Assembly: GCA_031282625.1 (NCBI GenBank)
Contig: JAITDI010000025.1
Location: 1 to 64,000, forward strand
Direction: 5' to 3'
Length of the DNA stretch: 64,000 nt
From: Candidatus Endomicrobiellum meruensis
GTDB taxonomy: Bacteria; Elusimicrobiota; Endomicrobiia; Endomicrobiales; Endomicrobiaceae
The position numbers and the translations under genes are program-made. The notes under the pieces are model-generated. The model did not search any database and was not told the origin of the DNA. It worked only from the letters and a program-made list of their open reading frames with translations. This document shows, in pieces, positions 53,009-61,891 of the stretch; the first letter of the stretch is position 1; each line of letters opens with the position of its first letter.

Positions 53009-54217
53009 ATGACCAGAATGAAAAAGAAAATTATGTGTTTGGCTTTGTCTCTTGCGTTTGGGGTGATGTCTTCACAAGCACAAGCCATTGGTAATTCAAC
53101 CCAAATTCTGGCAGAAATAGATTCAACAATTTTAAAGTTTCGTGATTTGGGAGGTTTTGGTTGGCGTTCTCAGCCACGTTCAATTGTTTTTCATCCTTAT
53201 TATGTCAAAAATTCTGAAGATTTCAATATTTACATCTCTTATGTAAAGTCATTATTGTTATCAAACCAGCAATGGGTATTGTACGCTATTTTCGGCATGA
53301 TAGAACACACTAAAAAAATAATTGACGGAAACAATTCGTTGGCGACGAATCTATTTGGCTCGTTGCGGCAAATTGCAATTGCTACCGACGGGAAATATAC
53401 ACGCGGAGGGACGCAAATTTTAGAACAGTTGACTTCCGATAAACACGACTTAGCTAAAATTGGTGAAGGAATTGGGTACATTCTTAAGGGCATGGGTTGG
53501 CGTTACTATTATCCATTTATTGGAGCCTCGCAGTCTTTAGTCTCGTCATATCGCGCATTCTTCACCCCTATTCGCACTCAGCATTATGCTCCATCAACTG
53601 TTTACGACGAGCTTACAGAAATTCCTAAACAGATAGGCGCAATCATTGACATGACGCTTGGAATGAATACTGCACGGCGTAATTTATTTTACAGCATTAG
53701 AGGGACAATGGGGTCAGGCAAACAGCTGACACGTATGTTGTTGAATTATGATGTTATGGACGAACCTACATGCAGAGTTTTAACGCACGGGCTACGCGGA
53801 GTGCGGCATGGACTCGCAGTGGCGACTCCGATATGGACTGCAGCATACTGGTTTGGGTCGCGTCCGTTAGTTATAGGTGGCGCTATATTTTACAGTGCGG
53901 CTATGGTGGGCTCGTGGATGCATTCAATATTTACTCCCTCTTCCGACGAACCCGATATTATTTCGCCCTATTCAAATATTACTCTTCCTCGCATAATTAA
54001 AATCTCAGTAAATGAAAGAGAGCAAGATGCAGAGTCTATAAAGATTTTAAGACATTATGGGCATAGATATTTTGAACTCCCCAAAGAAGAGGTTGCACAA
54101 CTTAAGAGTGAAAAAGGGTGGGAAGCACTCCACATAGACATCAAGTATTTAAATTTTCCACGTTACTTTATATTACGAGACAATAATGATCCTAATCCCA
54201 ACACTAGAGATTTATAA
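53009..54217 (+). CDS. Orphan secreted/membrane protein, 402 aa
   Basis: The protein starts with a signal peptide (about residues 1-27, 'SSQAQA-IG') and ends in a soluble tail. Around residues 270-315 it has two adjacent hydrophobic segments ('GLAVATPIWTAAYWFG' and 'LVIGGAIFYSAAMVG') that could be membrane helices. The middle is mixed alpha/beta with many Tyr and Arg. No family is recognised. It has an agaggt ribosome-binding site about 10 bases upstream and a strong terminator after it. It is a lone + strand unit between cysE and the exported-protein cluster. Several codons (cgc, cgg, gcg) look GC-richer than in the housekeeping genes. Confidence 0.75.
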   Translation: MTRMKKKIMCLALSLAFGVMSSQAQAIGNSTQILAEIDSTILKFRDLGGFGWRSQPRSIVFHPYYVKNSEDFNIYISYVKSLLLSNQQWVLYAIFGMIEHTKKIIDGNNSLATNLFGSLRQIAIATDGKYTRGGTQILEQLTSDKHDLAKIGEGIGYILKGMGWRYYYPFIGASQSLVSSYRAFFTPIRTQHYAPSTVYDELTEIPKQIGAIIDMTLGMNTARRNLFYSIRGTMGSGKQLTRMLLNYDVMDEPTCRVLTHGLRGVRHGLAVATPIWTAAYWFGSRPLVIGGAIFYSAAMVGSWMHSIFTPSSDEPDIISPYSNITLPRIIKISVNEREQDAESIKILRHYGHRYFELPKEEVAQLKSEKGWEALHIDIKYLNFPRYFILRDNNDPNPNTRDL

Positions 54218-54271
54218 TAATTCTTTTAGGCTAAAAAAGTGAATTGAGTTTTATTGAATAGTCTTCTGAAC

Positions 54272-54309
54272 ACAACATAGCTGGAATAAAATTCAGCTAT
54301 GTTGTTTTT
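54272..54309 (+). terminator. Intrinsic terminator of the 53009 gene
   Basis: Arms acaacatagctg (54272-54283) and cagctatgttgt (54294-54305) form a perfect 12-bp stem with a 10-base loop, followed by a short T run. It lies 55 bases past the stop codon and could also serve the convergent gene at 54322-55584. Confidence 0.85.
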
Positions 54310-54321
54310 ATATGGTAAATT

Positions 54322-55584
54322 TTACGACGACAAATCAAGAGCTGGCAATGCCCCTCCAAATTCACTCGCTAAATGAGCTAATTCTACAAGACCCATATCT
54401 ATCCAAATTTTTACATCTTCCGCAGTAGGTTCTTCATTTTCAGCAAGTTGTAATACTAATTCTTTTCTTTCATTTTTAAATATTGTTACTTGCCCCTTTC
54501 TTACATCCCATATTCCAACTAATTGCCCTTTGTAATATAAATTTTTGCTTATTAACTCGTTATCATACGTAGTATATAATGTTTTTCCATCAATATCATA
54601 CCATGTGGTTTCGTGGTTTGTTCTGTTAAATGTATATATAAGTTTTGAGCCGTTCCACATATAATCTGTAATTATTGCGCCTGAAGCATTTTTAGTGTAC
54701 TGTTGTTTGCCGTTTTTGTAGAAAGTAGTCTCTCTAGTTGATGGATCGTATGAACTTAAAAGTACATAGTTGCCATTTTGATCATATTCATAATTATATC
54801 TAGCAATAACTAAACCTTCTTTATTTTCGGTGTATGTTACGTTTTGTTTGTCATCGTAATGAGTTTTGTTACCGTACATGTCAGTTTTTAACGCAAGCCT
54901 ATTGTTGGCGTCGTATTGATATACCGCCGTACGGTTGCCTTCAAAATCTTCATCGTACTTAGCAAGCCCCTGTTCAAAGACAGTTCTGCCTTTGGTCATC
55001 TCATCTGTTACATAAGACAGATTTTTTCCATAAGTATCGTACGTATAAGACTTTGTAAGATTTTTATCTTTATCATATTCTTTTACAATACTTCCGCCAA
55101 ACCCAGTTTCTTTATATGATATTGCTTCTCCAAACTCGTTCTTAACAACTCTCATATTTGTTCCAGCAATATTCTCTTCAGTACTTACAATATTTCCTTG
55201 TGCATCAACAGTTTTTGACATATTTGCAAGATTAAACGTAACTTGCCCGTCTTTTGATATGCTTACAGACATTTGTCCAGTAGGAGTATAATATTGCCTG
55301 TTTCCTGAAGAATCCGTCGCAGTAACAGGTCTGTTTGGGAGTACTTCAAACATTTGATTTGGTTTTGCAAAATCTCTTAAATCTTCAACTGTTCTACCTT
55401 CAGGACCTATATTGTAGGGACTGTGCTGTTGCACAGGCAGCTGAGCGTTTGCAACAGAAACTACAGAAATTGTTTCCAATAGCAATAGTCCAAGTCCAAA
55501 GACACAAAAATACAAACGCCTTACCAAAATGTACCTCATAAATACAGTATCAGAAAAGAGGAATTCTAATGCCATCTTCTTCAT
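54322..55584 (-). CDS. Exported protein with RHS/YD-like repeats
   Basis: The 420-residue protein has a hydrophobic signal segment (about residues 20-48, 'SVANAQ-LP'). From about residue 100 on come about ten imperfect repeats of the kind 'Y-(D/N)-x-x-G-N-x-x-x-Y' (for example 'YDANNRLALKTDMYGN' and 'YEYDQNGNYVLLSSYD'), as in YD/RHS repeats that build hollow beta shells. It lacks the conserved RHS core and a toxin tip. An agagg stretch supports the first ATG; the ATG at codon 16 is an alternative. It is the last gene of a run of exported proteins. Function unknown; a surface or secreted role is inferred. Confidence 0.75.
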   Translation of the reverse strand: MKKMALEFLFSDTVFMRYILVRRLYFCVFGLGLLLLETISVVSVANAQLPVQQHSPYNIGPEGRTVEDLRDFAKPNQMFEVLPNRPVTATDSSGNRQYYTPTGQMSVSISKDGQVTFNLANMSKTVDAQGNIVSTEENIAGTNMRVVKNEFGEAISYKETGFGGSIVKEYDKDKNLTKSYTYDTYGKNLSYVTDEMTKGRTVFEQGLAKYDEDFEGNRTAVYQYDANNRLALKTDMYGNKTHYDDKQNVTYTENKEGLVIARYNYEYDQNGNYVLLSSYDPSTRETTFYKNGKQQYTKNASGAIITDYMWNGSKLIYTFNRTNHETTWYDIDGKTLYTTYDNELISKNLYYKGQLVGIWDVRKGQVTIFKNERKELVLQLAENEEPTAEDVKIWIDMGLVELAHLASEFGGALPALDLSS

Positions 55585-55668
55585 AAAGAACCTCTTTTAT
55601 CCCAAATAGGGAATTCATTCTAAATAAAGTAACAAATAAACCCATACTATTCCCGTCTTTAATTTGCG

Positions 55669-56058
55669 CTATTTTGCTAATTCAAAATTTACTACACCTA
55701 TACGCATTCTTACAGGGTTGCTTTCAATTTTTACGTTATCTGTACCTTTAGCTACATCGTCGTTAACAATAATATTTCCAAATACTGTAGCTTTTTTATC
55801 CTTATTTTTTACCAAGTCAGTAAGTTTATCGCCAAGTAAAATATAATACAGATTATTGTCGCCTTTTAAATAAAGAGTATTATCTTTTGTTTGTTTTATT
55901 GTTCCTGTTACTTTTATCATAAAATCAACACTGGAAGGTTTTTGCCATTCTTTGTGGCGTTTACCTATCAACGTGGGAACAGTTGCTATCAAAACAACTA
56001 CAACAACTATAGCACCGAAAACTATCAACTTTGTACCTTTGTTCTTTTTAGGCTCCAT
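55669..56058 (-). CDS. Membrane-anchored small protein, possible OB-fold
   Basis: The 129-residue protein has a basic N-terminus, one membrane helix (about residues 10-31) and a C-terminal beta-rich domain (about 48-125, 'IKVTGTIKQTKDNTLYLKG' and 'ATVFGNIIV'). The pattern looks like a small tRNA_anti/OB-type domain, as in many short anchored bacterial proteins. No precise family. It lies between two exported YD-repeat-like genes in the same direction with 84- and 48-bp gaps. Confidence 0.7.
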   Translation of the reverse strand: MEPKKNKGTKLIVFGAIVVVVVLIATVPTLIGKRHKEWQKPSSVDFMIKVTGTIKQTKDNTLYLKGDNNLYYILLGDKLTDLVKNKDKKATVFGNIIVNDDVAKGTDNVKIESNPVRMRIGVVNFELAK

Positions 56059-56106
56059 TATATGCCTCCGTTTGCTTATTATTTTAATCTATTTTTTCAT
56101 GTTTTT

Positions 56107-58587
56107 CTATCTGTTGCCACCGCCAGCCAATCGAGCTAAAGCTGCCCAACCGTCTTTCCAATCTTTCAAGTAACCGCTGGAATCAACAGCCCCAGCAGCT
56201 TGGAATATTCCTTGATTTGTTTTCGTATTTTTATACACCCATGAACCTTCTTCCTTACTAAGCCTATCAATTTCATCAATCATACCACCGACTTGATTGC
56301 CAATTGCATATCCTTTGTTGCCTGTTGAATCAAGTCCAAAACCAACACCTGCGCCGTTAGTAGTGTTATAAACCTGCATTGTCATTTTCCCGTCAATATC
56401 GTTTGTAACTACGCCAACAACCATTACTTGGGCGCCCGTGCCTACTGCACCTTTAAAGGTGTCAAACATAGCCATATCTTCAACTGCTACAAATATCTGT
56501 TCTCCATCTTTGGGATTTACAATATCTTTAAACCCAGCACCGTCAAACATGTTTATTGACTGTGGGTTTAACTGTATATATACTTGCTGACCGTTAGCTA
56601 TCATTTGTCTAGCAGCATCTTCGTTTAAAATGTTGCCGTCAGCATCAACAAAAGCTTGAGCTTGACCAACAACCGCAGGATCATAATAATAAGTTTCTCT
56701 TGTTCCTTCAACTTCTCGTTTTACTTCTCCTGTTTTTTCAGAGCTTACAGTTCTAAGGTTAGAAGCAGTCTTACGAACTCCAGGCGTGGTAGGATCGTCA
56801 TATTCAAAAGAAAACTTCAAGGTTTTGTCTAAATACTCTTCAAAATATCCGTACGTTACCTCATCTACCATATATTGTCCCTTATTGTCTCCTTCTCCAT
56901 GGAACTGCAAATCTCCAGGAGCTGTACCGCTTGGTATACCGCCACTTAAATCCACATTGTGTCCATCCTTGTCATAATCTGCCACATGTTCTCTGCCTGC
57001 CACTTTACCTTCAGCTCGACGATCTTGCAATTCAGTTTCTCTTCTGGTTGGATCTTCTACCTCATGAGTACTTTGCCCTGATTCAATCTTAACTTGAAAT
57101 GGTCTTTTTTGTTTTGAAAGAACATCATACATTTCTTTCACGATTTTATAGGCTTGTGCTGCATCAGAAGCATCCTCACCTTTTTGTTTGTACTCCGCAA
57201 TTATTGCATCAATAGCCGCTTGGGGGGTTGTACCTTCGCCCAAAGCAGCCATCTTTGCTTCTACTTCAGATTGTTGTTGTTCATCTAAAAAAAACGTCAT
57301 ATATACATATGGATTGCTTAAGTCCTGAGCGGTAAGATTAATTTGGGTTATGCCATTGTTATAAAGATATTTCAAAAGATTATCAGCTGCATCGTGAGAA
57401 TTTAAATTCTTTATCATGTTGTAAGCAGTATCAAGCTGTTTAAATAATGTTTCAGGATCTTGTGTTGTTCCAACCCCTAAAACTGCACCTTTTGGAGAAT
57501 ACACATATACGCTTTCCTGTACTCCTGTACTATTATTGAAATTTATAATAGTCCTTAAAGTACCTCCTGCATAATATGTATATCTGGCTGTGACACTCTT
57601 ATGTCCTGTGTCAGGATTAATATGAACAGTCTCTATAGGCTTACCATAACCATAGTACGTAACATTATTTTTTTCTAAATCTCTTTCAGCTATTTTTGAC
57701 CCATTTTTATCATATTCATACACAGTAGTTTGAACCTGCTTGTCATAATCTAAATGATATTTAGTAGGAAATTTTTTAAAAGCGTCACCTGTAGTCTCAT
57801 CAATTACATCACATCTGAAGCTAGAGGTTTCCATACCGCGATCATTATAATATGTTACAGTCGCAATCCATTTTTCAGGTTCTTTCTCAGTAGCTACAGA
57901 ATAAGAGTAAACTATACTTTGTTGCAAAGCACCTGTTGTTTTATCATAAATCCATTCTGCTGATAAATCTCCGTTGGAATCAAAAGTATTTTGAGGCTTT
58001 CCATCATAATTTAAAGTACATCTTAGATTTCCTGTGGCATCGGGTGCAAAACTAAAAGAAGAGTTAAGTCCTTTCTCTTGTAAAAAATTAATAATAGTTT
58101 CTCCCATTTTATCGCCGATAGCATGCGCACCACCGCTTCCCTCATCAAAACCCAAACTTGCCAAATAATCTCCTAACCATTGCGTTGCACCATCTTTTTT
58201 TACTGCGTCCCAATCCACATCCGTATACCTCAATTGCATGTTAGTTATCTCAAACTTTCCGCTGCCATCTTCAGTTTCAGATAATGTTGCTCTATAACCG
58301 CCGGCATCATACAAAGCGATGCTGCCGTCTCGTTCTTGGATTGCAACTAATTGCCCTACTTTGTAGTGCATAACAGATGTAATTTTGCCAATTAATAAAT
58401 TCTTATCCATTTCATCAATTGACAAAACATTAAGCGCTGTCTTATCAGCATTCAAGTTATTGTTATTTAGAACTTCCTGTCGGAATTTACTGGCATCGGA
58501 ATAAGCATCCCCTGCAGATAAAGCATTTCCAGAATATCCGCATGCCAACATAAAAGCTAAAGCAATACTAACAAGTTTTTTTCTCAC
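56107..58587 (-). CDS. Large exported protein with YD-like repeats
   Basis: The 826-residue protein has a signal peptide (about residues 1-25, 'NALSA-GD'). It then has repeat-like beta segments around residues 200-370 ('YDKTTGALQQSIVYSYS', 'VYEYDKNGSKIAERDL', 'ARYTYYAGGTLRTIINF'), a helical middle (about 375-490) and a beta-rich C-terminal half. Residues 375-490 contain an acidic, Gln-rich helical stretch. No enzyme motif, transmembrane helix or sorting signal is visible. It follows the sorting-domain-like gene by 33 bp and probably shares its transcript. Homologous style with the 54322 gene suggests duplication. Function unknown. Confidence 0.75.
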   Translation of the reverse strand: MRKKLVSIALAFMLACGYSGNALSAGDAYSDASKFRQEVLNNNNLNADKTALNVLSIDEMDKNLLIGKITSVMHYKVGQLVAIQERDGSIALYDAGGYRATLSETEDGSGKFEITNMQLRYTDVDWDAVKKDGATQWLGDYLASLGFDEGSGGAHAIGDKMGETIINFLQEKGLNSSFSFAPDATGNLRCTLNYDGKPQNTFDSNGDLSAEWIYDKTTGALQQSIVYSYSVATEKEPEKWIATVTYYNDRGMETSSFRCDVIDETTGDAFKKFPTKYHLDYDKQVQTTVYEYDKNGSKIAERDLEKNNVTYYGYGKPIETVHINPDTGHKSVTARYTYYAGGTLRTIINFNNSTGVQESVYVYSPKGAVLGVGTTQDPETLFKQLDTAYNMIKNLNSHDAADNLLKYLYNNGITQINLTAQDLSNPYVYMTFFLDEQQQSEVEAKMAALGEGTTPQAAIDAIIAEYKQKGEDASDAAQAYKIVKEMYDVLSKQKRPFQVKIESGQSTHEVEDPTRRETELQDRRAEGKVAGREHVADYDKDGHNVDLSGGIPSGTAPGDLQFHGEGDNKGQYMVDEVTYGYFEEYLDKTLKFSFEYDDPTTPGVRKTASNLRTVSSEKTGEVKREVEGTRETYYYDPAVVGQAQAFVDADGNILNEDAARQMIANGQQVYIQLNPQSINMFDGAGFKDIVNPKDGEQIFVAVEDMAMFDTFKGAVGTGAQVMVVGVVTNDIDGKMTMQVYNTTNGAGVGFGLDSTGNKGYAIGNQVGGMIDEIDRLSKEEGSWVYKNTKTNQGIFQAAGAVDSSGYLKDWKDGWAALARLAGGGNR

Positions 58588-58620
58588 ATCTTCCTCCTTG
58601 CTATATCAATCTTTAATCTT

Positions 58621-58965
58621 CTATCTTATTATTACAAGCTTTGAGACTTTTCCACCGGCATCTTTTACTTTCCATAGATAAACGCCACTTGCAACATACT
58701 CTCCATTATTATTTTTTCCGTCCCATTTAACGTTTTTATTTCCGCTTTCCCAATACAATTTTCTAACTAATTCTCCCATGGAGTCGTATATGTATATTTC
58801 ACCTCCAGAATTATCTAAATCGTCAAAAGTAATACCTTCAGATATTGTACCTTGATTTTTATTTTTGCCCTCCGGTATCCAGGGATTTGGATATGCCTTT
58901 GCTGCAAAAGATAATTGAACGCACCCAAGCAAAAAACACAATGAAAACATTATTTTTTTTGTCAT
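58621..58965 (-). CDS. Free-standing FlgD/type-IX-sorting-like domain protein
   Basis: The 114-residue protein has a signal peptide (about residues 1-21) followed by only one domain. That domain has 'YPNPWIPEGKN', 'GEIYIYDSMGELVRKL', 'VKWDGKNNNGEYVASGVYLWKV' and 'KVSKLVIIR' (quoted in parts). This is the consensus of the FlgD-Ig/T9SS type A C-terminal sorting module, which is normally found at the end of large secreted proteins. Here it is a whole protein. Its stop side is close to the 56107 gene and its start overlaps the PorV/TPR gene by 4 bp, linking it to a PorV-like barrel. Role unknown. Confidence 0.82.
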   Translation of the reverse strand: MTKKIMFSLCFLLGCVQLSFAAKAYPNPWIPEGKNKNQGTISEGITFDDLDNSGGEIYIYDSMGELVRKLYWESGNKNVKWDGKNNNGEYVASGVYLWKVKDAGGKVSKLVIIR

Positions 58966-61115
58966 CGCATCTTCTCCAAAGCTCTTTTGACTTCCATTTT
59001 ATCAGGTCTATAAACTAAAGCCTTTCTCAATAATACAGCCGCGTTTGTAAAATCGCCCCTACTATAATAAGACATACCTTGTTCATAATACTTTTGCGCA
59101 ATATTGTCCGCAGCTTTATTGTATTCCGTAACAGCCGACGCATTTGACGGATTATATTCTTTTGCAAGTTTATACTCTTTAAAAGCTTCTTCAAATTTAT
59201 TTTTGCTATAAAACTCAAAACCTTTTTTATAATAAATATCAGATAAATCTTTGCTTATTTTAGACATATACTCTCTCGAACTTTTTGAATACTCAGCAAA
59301 ATTATATTTATCTGCAAGTTCTTTGCTCTTTTTGAAATATACCATCGCTTTGTCAAGATTGTTTTCATCGTAATAATTTAATGCTCGTTCATACATCTTG
59401 TCTAATTTATCTCTTACTTTTCCCTGAGCAATAGTAGTCTTTTTATCGTTTTCATATTGAACGGCATTTTCTACATTCTTTTTCGCCAACGCCAATAAAT
59501 CTCTAACATCGGCTCTTGATGGCGACGCAATAACAATCGCATCAAAGTATCTTATAGAATCTTCATACTTGCCTTTATCAAACAAAGCTCTACCCTTGTT
59601 ATAAAGTTCAGCAATTTTATCAGATGCAATTTTTGCAAGCTGATTGTCAACATTTGTCATTTCAGTTTTTGCCGCATTATTTTCACGGTCAATGTCCAAA
59701 ATAAATGCAAGAGATTCTTTAGCGTTTACAAGATCTCCATCTTTGTAAAACTTCTTAAATCTCTTCCATAAATATTCTATCCTCTTTCTATTTTTGTCTC
59801 TGTTTCTTTCTTTTAAAACTTCTGAAGTATATGCTTCGGTCTTTTCTATGCCGCTTTTGGCAAGCAAATTTTCAGGATCCATAGACAAAACTTTGTTGTA
59901 GTGCCTCCTTGCTTTTACAACATCTCCCAAAGCAAGAGCATTATTAGCTTTACTCATATACTTACTGGTTAAACTTGCATTATAAGCATCAACGTAAGAC
60001 AACTCTTCGTTAATCTTTTTCAAATATTTTTGCGAAGCAGCATGATCTGGATAAACAGCCAAAATTTCACCAAATGCTTCTCTCGCTTTTATATAATCTT
60101 TCCTATTATAGATATTAACTGCTTTTCTAAAATATTCTTTAAGATAATAATCATACGCAGTTTTTTCAGAAACAAAACTTCCCAAAGCGCAGCTTAAATT
60201 GACACTGTGAGTTCCATCTATATTTTGACCTGGAGAGTAAGAATAGTCTATAGTTACGCTTTGAATCTCCAAAGCAAATCCCATTCTGAAATCTGTGTCT
60301 AAAGATTTTTCAGCAAGCTTTACACCTGATCTTAAATCTAAGAAGTATATAGGAGAAAAAGAAGCTCCCACAGAAAAGAAGTTCCCGGAATATATTTGTG
60401 AATTATAATCTACTGCAACTTTTAAATTAAAAAAATCCTTTTCGCTATAAGCAGCCCCAACCGACAAAATTTGAGGTAAATCGTAACTTTCTTTTATAAA
60501 TTTCATTTTTGAGCCAAAATTTTTATAAGCTACTCCAAGAGATATATTGTCAAAATCGGCAAATCTGAAAATTCCTCCAATGTCAGCAACAAAAGTTTCC
60601 GCACTGTAATCGGCAAGATTCGATCTTAAAAGTTTTAAGTTTACACCAAGTCCACCGTACATAAATTCAACCGGCATAGTTTCTCTTAAGTCAATTGAAT
60701 AATTTAAGATCAAGCCTAAATCGTTAGAAGAAGCAATATTTATAAAGTTACCGGAATTGTCAAGATAGTCTATATTGCCAAACCCAGTGTACATAAATGA
60801 AATGCCAAAATTTCCAATAGAAGAAGGAAATTGAGCACCCAAAAAGTTATATTGAATTGTGTTGAATATTAAAGAGTTGTTTATTGAACCTGTTATTCTG
60901 TAAGTATCTATTGTTGAAGCCGGATTTAAGATTGATGAAGTCGCATTTCCTGAAATCAATGCAACGCCAGCATCCCCCATAGCTGAAGTTACAGGATTTG
61001 GGTTATACGAAAACATCCTTCCTCCTGTTACGCCAGCAGCAGCGAAAACCGAAGAATTAGATCCTAACAATACAACCAAAGCCGCAACTAAAGAAACTAA
61101 TCTTTTTTCTAACAT
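58962..61115 (-). CDS. PorV/PorQ-like outer-membrane protein fused to TPR domain
   Basis: After a signal peptide (about residues 1-26, 'SSVFA-AA') the 717-residue protein has an N-terminal beta-barrel domain of the UPF0164/PorV type (about 27-310). Its features include 'FSYNPNPVTSAMGDAGVA' and repeated 'xxxGxxY'-like strands. Several TPR units follow (about 315-717, with 'YDENNLDKAMVYFKKSKEL', 'FYSKNKFEEAFKEYKLAKE' and similar). I chose the ATG at 61115 with aagg seven bases upstream over an upstream TTG. PorV-like proteins shuttle type IX substrates; the TPRs could dock periplasmic or surface partners. It starts the run of exported proteins and follows the response regulator. Confidence 0.82.
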   Translation of the reverse strand: MLEKRLVSLVAALVVLLGSNSSVFAAAGVTGGRMFSYNPNPVTSAMGDAGVALISGNATSSILNPASTIDTYRITGSINNSLIFNTIQYNFLGAQFPSSIGNFGISFMYTGFGNIDYLDNSGNFINIASSNDLGLILNYSIDLRETMPVEFMYGGLGVNLKLLRSNLADYSAETFVADIGGIFRFADFDNISLGVAYKNFGSKMKFIKESYDLPQILSVGAAYSEKDFFNLKVAVDYNSQIYSGNFFSVGASFSPIYFLDLRSGVKLAEKSLDTDFRMGFALEIQSVTIDYSYSPGQNIDGTHSVNLSCALGSFVSEKTAYDYYLKEYFRKAVNIYNRKDYIKAREAFGEILAVYPDHAASQKYLKKINEELSYVDAYNASLTSKYMSKANNALALGDVVKARRHYNKVLSMDPENLLAKSGIEKTEAYTSEVLKERNRDKNRKRIEYLWKRFKKFYKDGDLVNAKESLAFILDIDRENNAAKTEMTNVDNQLAKIASDKIAELYNKGRALFDKGKYEDSIRYFDAIVIASPSRADVRDLLALAKKNVENAVQYENDKKTTIAQGKVRDKLDKMYERALNYYDENNLDKAMVYFKKSKELADKYNFAEYSKSSREYMSKISKDLSDIYYKKGFEFYSKNKFEEAFKEYKLAKEYNPSNASAVTEYNKAADNIAQKYYEQGMSYYSRGDFTNAAVLLRKALVYRPDKMEVKRALEKMR

Positions 61116-61185
61116 TTCCGCCCTTATTAAAAACAACAACAGACTTTCGTAAAGTTAGAACTGTTTCTGGGTTTTGCGTACGCTT

Positions 61186-61878
61186 TTATTTCTTATCTGG
61201 ATCAAATCTAAAACCAACTCCAAAAATGGTTTTAATATGTTTTCTTCCCCAAGGTTTTAAACTGTTTCTTAAATTCTTTATATGAGTATCAATGGTTCTG
61301 GTAGTAACCGATATGTTATACTCAAAAACGTTTTCCAAAATAAACTCTCTGTTTAGAACAAGTCCAGGCTTTTGTAAAAACAAGTAAAGTAAATTAAATT
61401 CCTTTGGTCTTAATTGAACTTCTTTTCCATTAAGAAAAACAGTTCTTGATTCCAAATATAATGAAAGATTGTCTATTTCAAATTTATTTATTTTATCTTT
61501 ACGTTTGGAACGCCTGAGCAAAGACTTAACTCTAGCAATTAGTTCTCTATTGCTGAAAGGTTTCGTTAAATAATCATCAGCACCGGAGTTAAGCCCTATA
61601 ACTTTACTAGTTTCAGTAGATTCTATTGTAAGCATTATGATAGAAATATTTTTTAAAGCAGGAGTTTGTCTTATTGTTCTGCAAAATTCTATTCCGCCTA
61701 TCGTAGGCATATTAATATCTACAATTACAAGATCTGGCTTAGATTTTAATATTCTCTCATATCCTTCATCAGTATCTTTACATGTGATAACCATAAAACC
61801 TTCGCCTTCAAGAAGGTTTTTCAACAAACTTCTTAAATTTTCTTCATCGTCAACCACAATAACTTTTGTTTTTACCAT
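61186..61878 (-). CDS. OmpR-family response regulator
   Basis: The 230-residue protein has a receiver domain (about residues 1-120) with acidic pocket 'VVDDEENLR', phospho-acceptor Asp in 'VIVDINMP' (about 54) and Lys in 'YLTKPFS' (about 105). A DNA-binding winged helix follows (about 135-228, 'VQLRPKEFNLLYLFLQ' and 'TRTIDTHIKNLR'). I chose the ATG at 61878, which has aaagga six bases upstream, over an upstream in-frame start. It is 13 bp downstream of its histidine kinase and upstream of the PorV/TPR gene, which it may regulate. Confidence 0.92.
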   Translation of the reverse strand: MVKTKVIVVDDEENLRSLLKNLLEGEGFMVITCKDTDEGYERILKSKPDLVIVDINMPTIGGIEFCRTIRQTPALKNISIIMLTIESTETSKVIGLNSGADDYLTKPFSNRELIARVKSLLRRSKRKDKINKFEIDNLSLYLESRTVFLNGKEVQLRPKEFNLLYLFLQKPGLVLNREFILENVFEYNISVTTRTIDTHIKNLRNSLKPWGRKHIKTIFGVGFRFDPDKK

Positions 61879-61891
61879 AAAAATCCTTTTG

